NCBI RefSeq assembly: GCF_964355755.1
Contig: NC_092671.1
Coordinates: 8,877,001 to 8,941,000 of the forward strand
DNA length: 64,000 bases
Origin: Antedon mediterranea
Lineage: Eukaryota; Echinodermata; Crinoidea; Comatulida; Antedonidae
Direction of reading: 5' to 3'
A program made the position numbers and the translations under genes. Shown here in pieces: positions 25,268 through 35,399 of this stretch. Every line of letters starts with the position of its first letter. Position 1 is the first letter of the stretch. Under the pieces are notes generated by a model that saw only the letters and a program-made list of their open reading frames with translations, ran no database searches and had not been told where the DNA came from.

Positions 25268-26292
25268 CTAAACTTAATCAGAAAACAAAAACATTGCAGT
25301 TTTCACTTGCACTGTGAAATTGTGATAGCAAAATAATTTACATGAAGTGGATGGTTAGATTTTTTTACAAAATATGAATTGAATTGAACTACTTGGTGTT
25401 TTTTTTAGATAATTTGCATGTAATCACACAGGAATGCAATTTAAAATTGTGTGGATAAGAAAGCCACATAAAATGTTTTAAAATTATTAATTATCTCACT
25501 ATTTGATGGTTCATTTTCGTACAGTATGTTCAATTTTGTAGGCAGATAATTTTCCCTGAATGTTTCCCTTTCCGGACATATGAAACCAGTACTAAATTGT
25601 ACCAGGGTCTTTTCTAGTGGCTAAGCCTAGGCTTAACTATTGGTAGGTCACCGTCCCTCTAGTAGGCCTAGTTTTTAATTAAGGCATTTTTAAATTTAAA
25701 TTAAATTATGGACCATTGGATCATCACCAACATAGTTTTGAAGTTCTATTGTTCTTACCGTACAAGTATCTACCAGTAAATAATAAATTGAACAAACTTG
25801 GAATACGCCAATCTAACCAAAGAGTTTACTGTTATAAACTCTTTGAACAATACCAGAAATCCCGTCTGGAAATTCCAAAATATTGGGCGTGTGAGGGTAA
25901 CTTGAGGGCGGTATGACTATAATGAGTGATATCATACATGTTACCTGTTAGGCCTCTCATTATGTCCACCACGAGGTCACAGATGCAGTAAATTAACGAT
26001 TAATTATCAATAATAGTGGCTTGCCTCTATCTACCCTACGAAATACCATAAATCTTCTAATTGTAACCCTTTATTCTTTCTTTATTAAAAACAAACCAAT
26101 TGGCAGCAAATCTGCTGAATTGCATGGTAAGGGACAATATACATTCAAAAGACAAGTAAAGTAATAGTCATCGCAATTACAAAACCCTTGGGTTACTATT
26201 AGAGTGTGGGTTACTATTAGAAGATTTACGGTACAAGCCAGTAGCAAATGTGTACAGTAAGCCTCATGCATCATTCTATTTTCTTTATTTAC
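25268..26292. other. Intergenic / possible caspase 5' region
   Basis: No gene recognised. On the minus strand a pyrimidine-rich acceptor ending at 25268 precedes the caspase start, so an untranslated exon and the promoter probably lie here. Open frames such as 25716-25916 and 26071-26337 show no domain or codon signature. Confidence 0.4.
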
Positions 26293-26305
26293 TTCATGCA
26301 TGTTT

Positions 26306-28991
26306 TTTTTTTTTTTTTCTCTTTCGTGGTCACCCACATTTATTCATTCCTTTTACAAATATATATTATATAACATACATACATTTTTATAAAAATAAAG
26401 AACAATAAAATTTAATATAACAGCTAAAAAGGCACTATATCTATACATGTACATAAAATCGATGGAGTAAAAGTATGCTTTAAAAACGTACATTTTTTGT
26501 TTATTGCAAGTTATAGTAAAAGTACGACTATTTATCATTTCAATTTACTTTATATTAAGAAATGTATTAAAAAGTAGCTGTTTCTTTTATATCTTAAATC
26601 AGTACTCATACTTTGTTTCTTTATTTCTTTTTACCTTATATTACATCCGTTACAAATATATACACACATACACACATTAATATACCTATTTACATTTACG
26701 AATCAGTTTAATAATAGTTATTATAAACACATTATATGCTACTTTTTATGTTTTGGCCTTGTATAACATTTGTTTCATTCCACTATTTCTAGCCTATTCC
26801 TTTAAAGTTCTTTTCTTACTATGTTGGCCCTTTACATTTACCAGTTTGTTTACTTATATGTTTGACCGTGTGTTTCAGTCTATGTTTTACCCTAATACAT
26901 TTATTTCTATCATGTATTAGTTTTAGCATAAGTCTAGGTGTTAGTTTTACACTACAGCTTGTACTAGTTTTATATTTTTCTTATTTTATGAATTCTAATA
27001 ATTTCATTTTAACATCATTCCATTTTATAACTGCTTTATACTGATTACATGCGTATTCATTTTCTATAAGATTTTTTAATTCAAACTTAAACATATTCAA
27101 GATACTTTTTGATTCGTTACCCATCATGTTATCTAATAAACTAAGCCTTATGCGGGATTTGTATATACAAAACGTAAAGATAGATGTTAGCTCATTTACA
27201 AGTTTATCTTTGGAACCAGTAACTATATCAAACCAATGTATTGGCGTTTCATTAGGAAAACATTCAACAATATTATTGAATTTCCTCCAAACTGGCTTAA
27301 TCACTTTACACTTAAGTAACATATGTTCTTCATTTTCTATCACATTCTTACATCTATCGCAAATATTAGTTTTTGACAATTTCCAAATATGTAATCTTTT
27401 ATTACAAACAAGTATGCAATGTAAAAGTTTAAAATTGAATTGCGCAACTTTTACCATATGTTTCATATCTTTGACTTTATTATTCCATATTTTGCTCCAT
27501 ACCATAGTCTTATTTAAAAACTCTGCTTCCCATTTTACTTGGGAGATTGGCACTGTCTTTAGTTCAAATATAAACTTATCATAAAAACCTGTTTTAACAT
27601 TTGATTTGAATAATTCATTTTTAATATCAACATTAACTTGTTCTTTCTCTAATCTATGTCGTGCCAATACTTCCTTCCATTCAATAGGAATAGCATTCAT
27701 GAGCTTGAAGTATTCTATTATCCCATTATGCTTTACTAATAACGTGGGAATTAAATCTCTAAGACTTACAATTGTGTTATTGACCAAAATGTCACCAATT
27801 GTTTTATAGCCCGACTTTAACCAATCTTTGAAGTATAAAGACTTTCCGTCTGACAGTATATGTTTATTTTCCCACAAGCTTTGAGATTTAATTTCCTGTA
27901 AATTTTGAGGATCTAACATTTCAATATTATTTATTTTCACAATTGCATTAATCATATTTAAATAAAATTCAGGCATAATTTATAATTGTTTATGCTCTTC
28001 AAAATTAAGCTTACATTTCCACTTGCCTGGGTCTGGGCTAAGTAGTCTCTTAACCCAGTTTAGCTTTAATGAGTTCACAACTACATAAAAATCAATCATA
28101 TTAACCCCTCCTTCTTCTATTTTATTTATAAGTGTTTTCCTCTTAATCTTTTCTTTTTTATTTCCCCATAGGAATCTATACAGTAACTTCTCTACCATTG
28201 GAAATACATGTTTTGGTACATTGATAATACTAGCATTGTATATTAATTTTGAAATTGCTAGACTTTTTATTATTATCATTTTTCCAAAGAAGGTAACGTG
28301 TCGTTTTTCCCATAGCCTTAAAGTATGTTCTAACTCCATAATTTTATCATCCCAGTTTTTTTTTTCACAAACACCTTTTTTATAGCCTACATAAATTCCG
28401 AGGAATTTCACTGGCTCTTTCGTCCAAGTGATACCACAAGGGGTTGCTAGGTTATTCTGAATTGATCCAATCCAGATTCCTTTACATTTTCCTTTATTTA
28501 GCTTCAACCCTGAAATATTACAAAATGCATTGATTTCAGTGAAAAAATATTTTAAACTATTTTCACCTGACGTAAAAATCACAGTGTCATCAGCGAGCTG
28601 AGCTATTTTCACAATATTATCAATATCTTTATTCTCAGGTAATTCAATTCCCTTACACAATGGATTATTCCTTATATTTATTGCCATTACCTCGACTACA
28701 ACTGTAAATAATAGTGCAGACAATGGGCAACCTTGACGTACTCGACATTCCATATTAAAACTGTTTGAAACAGTCATGGCTCCTGGTATTTGCTTTTCTT
28801 TCGTATAAGACAACACATCTTCAACTAGTCTAATATTTTCTCCTCCAAATCTCTCATTAATATATCCTTTTTGATCATTACTGATAATAGACCCTAATAC
28901 TTTTTTTAGTCTGTTTGAAAGAGCATGTGCCATTATTTTGTAATCTACATTTAGCAATGTAATTGGTCTCCAGTTTTCGAGACACTCTCTT
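26306..28991 (-). mobile_element. Tx1/L1-type non-LTR retrotransposon, 5'-truncated
   Basis: A 2.7-kb minus-strand LINE fragment flanked by a 13-bp target-site duplication TTCATGCATGTTT (26293-26305 and 28992-29004). A poly(A) tail, seen as a T run on the plus strand, lies at the 26306 end. The body encodes the C-terminal half of a reverse transcriptase and a CCHC-like zinc-binding region near the end. Long TSD, poly(A) and 5' truncation are hallmarks of target-primed reverse transcription. A 3' UTR of about 650 bp lies at 26320-26980. Confidence 0.85.
26981..28991 (-). pseudogene. Dead Tx1-like reverse transcriptase
   Basis: Two open stretches in the same frame (28991-27980 and 27976-26981) are separated by one in-frame TAA. 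Recognised are WRPITLLNVDYKI, RQGCPLS, LADDTVIF (the catalytic Asp pair), FLGIYVG, and a terminal zinc region ICDRCKN...EEHMLLKC. Between KEKQIPGAM and the RQGCPLS block the family has about 60 residues including palm motif A with the first catalytic Asp. Here they are missing, an internal deletion. The apparent start ATG (28994-28996) belongs to the flanking target duplication, not to the element. The copy cannot be active. Confidence 0.85.
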
Positions 28992-29004
28992 TTCATGCAT
29001 GTTT

Positions 29005-29837
29005 ATAATATAGGCGTATAGTTTACAAATTATTATTTATTTCAATCTCACTTTGCAAACTATTTTTAGCCTTTTAAGACTTTACCATTAAAAAAATCAA
29101 GAGCACAAATATTTGTTTAGGTCTATATAAATCAGATGGGTAATTATTGGAACTAGAAAATAGCATAATTGCTAATCCCTACATATGGCAATATGAAGTA
29201 CCTAATAAAGGTTCAGCATAATCAAAATACCTTTCTACACTCAATAATAATAAATAAATAAATAAAGCTTTATGATGATATTGTTAATTTATTCTTAAGC
29301 CTAATTGGAAATAATTTATATTAAAAAAATGGACCTATACTGCATATGAATGTTTTCATTCTAGGTATAGCAGAGAGCATAATCATAAAATGAGTGGTAA
29401 ATTATTAAAGTCGTTATAAAGAGAGAATGCAGTTTTTAAAATGTCTAAAGTAAAAGCGGGAGAAATAATTATATAGGCCTAATTACCAAAATGCTATAGA
29501 TTTAACTGCCAACTTTTATGCTATAATACACTTAAATACATTAAAAAATGTTGTGGAACAAATAATCTTAATTTAAATAAAAGCCTTAAAATGTTTCATC
29601 TATATTTTTAAAAAGACACTTTAAAATCATTCTCTTCTTCACTCATGTTTTACTTTGTTTGTACTTTCTTCTTTCTCCACTCATGCATTTCAATTTATTT
29701 TATTTCGGAAGAGCGTACATCCATGTCAAATCGGGATCGTTAACCGTAGACCCGTTTAAAACCAAATTTCTATCACTATAGAACCTCTATGATTAAGAGA
29801 GTGTGGCATAAAAACATTTCTTCATCTATAATACATT
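29005..29837. other. Spacer before the GPCR array
   Basis: AT-rich sequence with a short (AAAT)n run near 29250-29270 and no recognised gene. It would include the 3' flank of the first GPCR copy. This flank does not obviously match the 3' flanks of the other copies. Confidence 0.4.
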
Positions 29838-30869
29838 TTAGAGGTCAGAACATCTACAAAATACTTCACGAAACCCTCGTCTAAATCTGATATTTGTTGC
29901 ATTATATATCAACGGATTTAAAGAGGAGTTCAAGAGTGGTAAAAGAAGCAAACTATGCCATTTGTCAAAACTGATAATTGTATATCTTACCAAAACATAC
30001 AGTGTATGAAATGGGAAAATACACAAAACATAAACAAGGACAGTCACAAATAATGTTAGGAAAACTTTTCTTTCTGCTTTATCTCTACGTTTCGTTCCGC
30101 TTGAATGTTTTGCTGTATCACGTGACTTGCGTAATGATATAAGCATGGCTGTATACATAATTATTAAGATTGAAGTTATTGTCCAAGTAAAAGCCACATC
30201 AACAAACATACCGTACTTTTCAAAAGCGACATCATAACACACAAAATATGTATTGACGTCAGTCATATCAGGCCAGGAGTAAGTACCAGTCCCTTCCGTA
30301 TACGTTAACAATTTTCCCACATTGCAACATAGGTTTAAAAACCAAATAATTGCACAAATTTGTACAGACCGCGAAATAGTCCCGAATTTAGTTTTTTGAA
30401 ATTGAAATGGTAGACATATTGCCATACATCGTTCAATTGACATCCATACAATAGTTAAAGCACTGGCTCCTGTTCCAACATACATTATGTATTTTTGTAT
30501 TTGACATAACCATCCGAATTTTAGCTCATTAATGTAACTTTGCGAACGAAATTGGCTCTCAACATAGGACTCCCATGTAAAAGCTGGTACATCTATCAAG
30601 TATAACGTGTCAGCTATGGCCAGATTTGCTAAATACACGTTAATAGCCGTCCACATGTACCTTTTATTCACTATCACAATAATCGTCATTACGTTACCAA
30701 TAATTCCTATGATAATCACTATAGGCATCACGATCGCAATGATAACTCTTTCAAAAGGTGTATATATCAATGAGGCTAAATAGGCGTCCCACCAATCGGC
30801 GTAACTTGAGTTTTCGGCCGACGTTAATGCGATTTCGTCGCTGTACGCGTTACCAATGGTCGACGACAT
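29838..30869 (-). CDS. Rhodopsin-family GPCR, array copy 1 (intact)
   Basis: Intronless 343-residue class A receptor starting MSSTIGN. The N-terminus carries an N-glycosylation site (NSS, 20-22). Family landmarks: TM1 GN (59), TM2 AD (86), extracellular Cys 122 and Cys 211 for the TM3-ECL2 disulphide, ERC (146-148) in place of the DRY motif, CIFP (283-286) in place of CWxP, and NPLIY (318-322). A basic helix 8 (RFRRGFREVF) ends in a short tail CRCSDL, shorter than in copy 5. Its loops are of the type shared with copies 4 and 6 (NELKF; DMTDVNTYFVCYD). The ligand is unknown; the fold suggests a peptide or small-ligand receptor. Five relatives follow in tandem. Confidence 0.9.
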   Translation of the reverse strand: MSSTIGNAYSDEIALTSAENSSYADWWDAYLASLIYTPFERVIIAIVMPIVIIIGIIGNVMTIIVIVNKRYMWTAINVYLANLAIADTLYLIDVPAFTWESYVESQFRSQSYINELKFGWLCQIQKYIMYVGTGASALTIVWMSIERCMAICLPFQFQKTKFGTISRSVQICAIIWFLNLCCNVGKLLTYTEGTGTYSWPDMTDVNTYFVCYDVAFEKYGMFVDVAFTWTITSILIIMYTAMLISLRKSRDTAKHSSGTKRRDKAERKVFLTLFVTVLVYVLCIFPFHTLYVLVRYTIISFDKWHSLLLLPLLNSSLNPLIYNATNIRFRRGFREVFCRCSDL

Positions 30870-31849
30870 TTTATTGAACAGGTTGTTAAGTTTATAAGTA
30901 GACTAAAGTATATCCGGGCTACCCAGAGAACATACGGAATCGAATCTACGCAAAATAGATACAAATTGTGATATGACGTTGAGAATGATGACGGTAATAA
31001 CAGCTTCAAAGATGTTGATAATGACGTGTGATAGCGGCAATTACTTGATAGCTATATCAGGTTTTCTAGTCCTTCGATATTGAACGAATCGAAGTAGACC
31101 ACTTTATATAATACACGTCATTCACAATATTGATTGTCAGCCACAAAATTGACCGTTATATTGCTTTAAAAAAGTACACCCGCGTGAAGGATTTGAATTA
31201 AAATTGACAAACAGAACAATGTTTTTATTTCGTCAAAAAATATTAATAATGTCAATCGAACGGCGTTAACTTATAAAAACATAAGAGGTTAGCAAATGTA
31301 GTTGTCTGTTGCGCAATTAAGATTGAAATTAAAACAATCGATCTAATCAATCAAATGAACTATGGAGCCTAAAAGAAATTAATTGGCAGGCAATAATTTT
31401 ACAGTTTCTTTGTAGATTTGATCTATTTTGTCGACAATAGGACCGGACCAGTGGATTTTTACTAGTATAATATACCTGGAACTGGGAACAAACATTTTGA
31501 AAATAAAACAGAGTACACATAGCCTACAAAAGAGGTCTTCAGTTAAAACATTTCTACAAAAAAAATTAGAGAGAATTGAGAGTATAGGGAAATGTTATAG
31601 AAGATAATGCATCTAGGAGGCCTGTGTCGTCCCGATCTCTTATAGTTTGCTTCTGATAGCGTTAGGTGATGATTTTCCCCCAACACTTGGTCTACCCCTT
31701 CCTCAGTTTTAAATAGTGCCGTTTAGAACGCCTCCAAAATTTTACTACAGAATCTTTACGCTGACAACCCTGTCTGTGATACCTCATGAAACGTATCATT
31801 CCAGGATTCTGCTTGCCTCTTAGGTTTCCATTTTGACTCTCCTCAGATT
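30870..31849 (-). repeat. Duplicated upstream module U, copy 1
   Basis: About 1 kb directly upstream of GPCR copy 1 recurs with small indels upstream of copy 2 (41604-42751) and copy 4 (48947-50123). Shared blocks include TATATCCGGGCTACCCAGAG, CAAATTGTAATATGACGTTGA (G for A in copy 1) and GTACACCCGCGTGAAG. Because it repeats with the genes it probably carries their promoter, including an ACGTCA half-site in the coding direction. No open frame is conserved. Confidence 0.75.
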
Positions 31850-31855
31850 TTTCTG

Positions 31856-34245
31856 TATGGAAAGCCAAACCCGCCAAAAATACATAATACATACCATCCA
31901 CCAATAATTAATTCGTACAAAATTCAAACCATCCAATATTATCTCATGCAGTTCAATGAAAACTTAAACCATTCACCTAGTATCTACACCATCCAATACA
32001 ATGTGTGACCATCTACCACTAGCCCAAACGACAATACGCCGAACAAACTACCCATAACACAAACCATCTAAAGAATGTTGAGCCCAGGCAGCAATAATTG
32101 AATTAATCTAACGTTAATACAAGTATATATTAGCCAACTCATTTATCAATATTTCATGTAGTTCATGAACATTTCAAACAAAGCATCTTAATTTTAGTTC
32201 ATCGAATTATAATTCTAATTCATTGCCTGTTTTATACACCGTTCGTCTGTTCAACAGTTGAAACAACTGTTTTGCACACGATACGCCCGTTCGTGAGTTC
32301 AAACCATGATATTTGAAGCATCGACTTTCCAAACAGCGATTTTTCGCACCGAACGTATTTTCTTGAGTTAAAGTGGTTGCATTTCAATCACTTGCTTTTG
32401 ATTGGCCAGTATTACACACCGTTCGCTTGTTCGTGATTTCAAACCATGATATTTGAAGCATCGACTTTCCAAATGGCGATTTTTCGCACCGAACGTATTT
32501 TCTTGAATCACCTACTTTCGATTGGCCAGTATTACACACCGTTCGCTTGTTCGTGATTTCATGTGATAACATTTCATTCGACAATTTTTCAAACGTTAGT
32601 TTTTGACTCTGCTTACGTATATGTCAGTTGATATACTATTTTTTAATTTTCATACTTTCCATAGTCAGTTTTGTACATCATTCGCATTTACGCATGTAAA
32701 GTGTAGATATTCCACTCGACAAGTTTTAAACGGTAGTTTTTCGCACATTTATTGTTTTATTGTTAAATTGTAACTGTTGGCGCCGATTTAATATTGAGGG
32801 GCGGGGGATGAATGTCAACTTTACGACTGTATGACACTTACTTAGGCCTAGGCCTACGTTACACACACAGGGAGATGTAAACTAATTTATAAATTTATTT
32901 TACATCTCCCTGGTTACACACATTATCACAAACTTAAATAATGGAAAAAAAACAGAATGAAATAATATAATTTAGCTTGTGGGCCTGTTACAATTTTACG
33001 CCCCACAACTAGGCCCGGGGTAACACCCACCTCGCGCGCCTGTGGGGGAGAGACAGAGGAGAGAGAGAGCTGGTGTCGTGCTTCTCTCTCCTCCTCTACG
33101 CGGCGGGCGTGTGCGGCGGCTGCTAGATGAGGCCGGTCTAGAGCCATTTTCTGCTATGTGCTCTCTATGATGCATAAATTAACTGTTGTTGAGAAGCTTC
33201 CATTTGTTTACGGGGTAGGCCTATTTTTTGGAAATAATGACATTCATTATGTTTTATAGACTATAGTGGAGACGTAATTAATAAATATCCGAATAAACAT
33301 ATTTTACGAATATTTATCATGGATTAAATAAAAATATGTGTATTGTTATTAAATCATAATTATTTTGTTATTCATCATGCATTAAATAACCCAACGTGTA
33401 GAGGTACCATATTTAAAAATGTGTACTGTTCAAATTCAGTACCGAACACCTCCCCCCCCCCCCCCCCAATATAAAATCGGCGCCAACAGTTACAACACAA
33501 TAAAAAAAAAACTACCGTTTTAAAACTTGTCGAGTGGAATATCTACACTTTACATGCGTAAATGCGAATGATGTACAAAACTGACTATGGAAAGTATGAA
33601 AATTAAAAAATAGTATATCAACTGACATATACGTAAGCGGAGTCAAAAACTAACGTTTGAAAAATTGTCGAATGAATATGTTATCACATGAAATCACGAA
33701 CAAGCGAACGTGATTGAAATGCAACCACTTTAACTCAAGAAAATACGTTCGGTGCGAAAAATCGCTGTTTGGAAAGTCGATGCTTCAAATATCATGGTTT
33801 GAACTGACGAACGGGCGTATCGTGTGCAAAAAAGTTGTTTCAACTGTTGAACAGACGAACGGTGTATAAAACAGGCAATGAATTAGAATTATAATTCGAT
33901 GAACTAAAATTAAGATGCTTTGTTTGAAATGTTCATGAACTACATGAAATGTTGATAAATGAGTTGGCTAATATATACTTGTATTAACGTTAGATTAATT
34001 CAATTATTGCTGCCTGGGCTCAACATTCTTTAGATGGTTTGTGTTATGGGTAGTTTGTTCGGCGTATTGTCGTTTGGGCTAGTGGTAGATGGTCACACAT
34101 TGTATTGGATGGTGTAGATACTAGGTGAATGGTTTAAGTTTTCATTGAACTGCATGAGATAATATTGGATGGTTTGAATTTTGTACGAATTAATTATTGG
34201 TGGATGGTATGTATTATGTATTTTTGGCGGGTTTGGCTTTCCATA
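31856..34245. mobile_element. Foldback-like element with long inverted arms
   Basis: A 2.4-kb element with arms of about 955 bp (31856-32810) and 790 bp (33456-34245), which are reverse complements. Its tips are TATGGAAAGCCAAACCCGCC and the inverse. A 6-bp direct repeat TTTCTG (31850-31855, 34246-34251) fits a target-site duplication. The left arm is longer because a roughly 121-bp unit is repeated in tandem (from about 32399 and 32520). The arms share short motifs such as CACCGTTCG. A spacer of about 640 bp holds a GC-rich block and a separate hairpin. No transposase frame is seen, so it is non-autonomous. It replaces a spacer block found in the other array modules. Confidence 0.8.
32869..32912. 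repeat. Perfect 14-bp hairpin inside the foldback spacer
   Basis: CAGGGAGATGTAAA and its inverse TTTACATCTCCCTG flank a 16-base AT-rich loop. It sits just inside the left arm, with ACACAC-type sequence on both sides. It may be a tiny nested MITE. Confidence 0.6.
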
Positions 34246-34491
34246 TTTCTGAGTAGATACAGAAAGTTGATAACAACAACAAATCAGACAACTAAAATAT
34301 GTCTTTACTCAATTGTGATATTAGGGATATCTTAATTGATCAAAAAAAGAGCAGGCTTTTGTAACATAATACCGTTTATAATGTTGTTGTAATATAATAA
34401 CATTTATAGCAAACACTATATAGGTAGCTGGTCGTCTCTTGTATTCGTGCACCGCGATGACGTCAATACATAAATAGTCGAGACGCTTTTG

Positions 34492-34728
34492 TTATTTTAT
34501 GGACGTGCTTTGGATTTTCTCTGTTACCTGTTTCGTATTGTTTCTGCAACATCTGAAAAATATTTCACGAAACCCTCGTCTAAATCTGATATTTGTTGCA
34601 TTATATATCAACGGATTTAACGAGGAGTTCAACATTGCTAAACTTATAAAAAAAATAAACACATTTTCGTCAGAATTGTAAATTCCGTTCTGAAGTAATA
34701 AAAATAAATATGTATAAAATGGAAACAT
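34492..34728 (-). pseudogene. GPCR array copy 2, 3' fragment (TM6 end to C-tail)
   Basis: Encodes MFPFYTY of TM6, TM7 with NSSLNPLIYN, helix 8 (RFRRGFREIFFRCC) and the tail TEKIQSTSIK. It is the continuation of 40745-41603, separated from it by the LTR retrotransposon 34729-40744. The break falls within the Cys-Met-Phe-Pro motif of TM6. The 4-bp duplication ACAT flanks the insertion. Apart from the insertion, both parts are open. Confidence 0.88.
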
Positions 34729-35176
34729 TGTCACGAACTCCTCTCACGTATGTTTCCGAGCGGTTGAAAATACTTTAGGAACTCCCTTGTGACATAAAAG
34801 TATACACACAAAATCCACAAAGTTGTAAAATAACTCAAAAACAAAGCTTTAATTTCAATCAACTTCAACTTTCAACAATCCAGTAAGCACTTTAAACAAC
34901 AGTTTCACAATAACTTTACAATATAATATCCAACCTCTAATCCAACAACCTTACAATAGTTTACATCCCTTTATATACAAGATGCTCCTATCCTTCTAGA
35001 TCATTCTTTATACTTCTCATTATTACATGATTACAGTTTCTATTAATAGCACTTCTGGAATGTTCTTGATTGTTCTTATTAATTATACATGGTTTATTAA
35101 ATCAAAACATCTTATTCTAGAATGTTCATGTAAATACTATGTTACTCTATATGTTAGGGAATGGTAATTTATTACA
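34729..35176 (-). repeat. 3' LTR
   Basis: 448-bp LTR, same length as 40297-40744 and identical by eye. On the plus strand it starts TGTCACGAACTCC and ends GGTAATTTATTACA. It directly follows the 4-bp target copy ACAT. Confidence 0.92.
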
Positions 35177-35195
35177 CTCCCCCCTCTTTCTGAGC
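35177..35195 (-). other. Polypurine tract of the LTR element
   Basis: Read on the minus strand, AGAAAGAGGGGGGAG lies immediately before the 3' LTR. This is the usual primer position for plus-strand DNA synthesis. Confidence 0.7.
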
Positions 35196-35399
35196 TCAAA
35201 ACTCTTTCTTGGAGTTTTGAGGGGAAAGTATACACGGACGTGGCAAAATATAACATTTCCGACCTAGAAACCCTGTTTAATATATGAATATAAATTCAAA
35301 CTACATTACGTGAAAACCAAATTCTCATTACAAACAAAATGTAAGAAACAAGTAACTTATAAACATTAAAACCTATTTTGTCTATTTGTAAAGTAACCC

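Noticed and set aside
33000..33147. GC-rich 73-codon frame in the foldback core
   Set aside because: Low-complexity composition, no domain, and the core carries no other coding signal.
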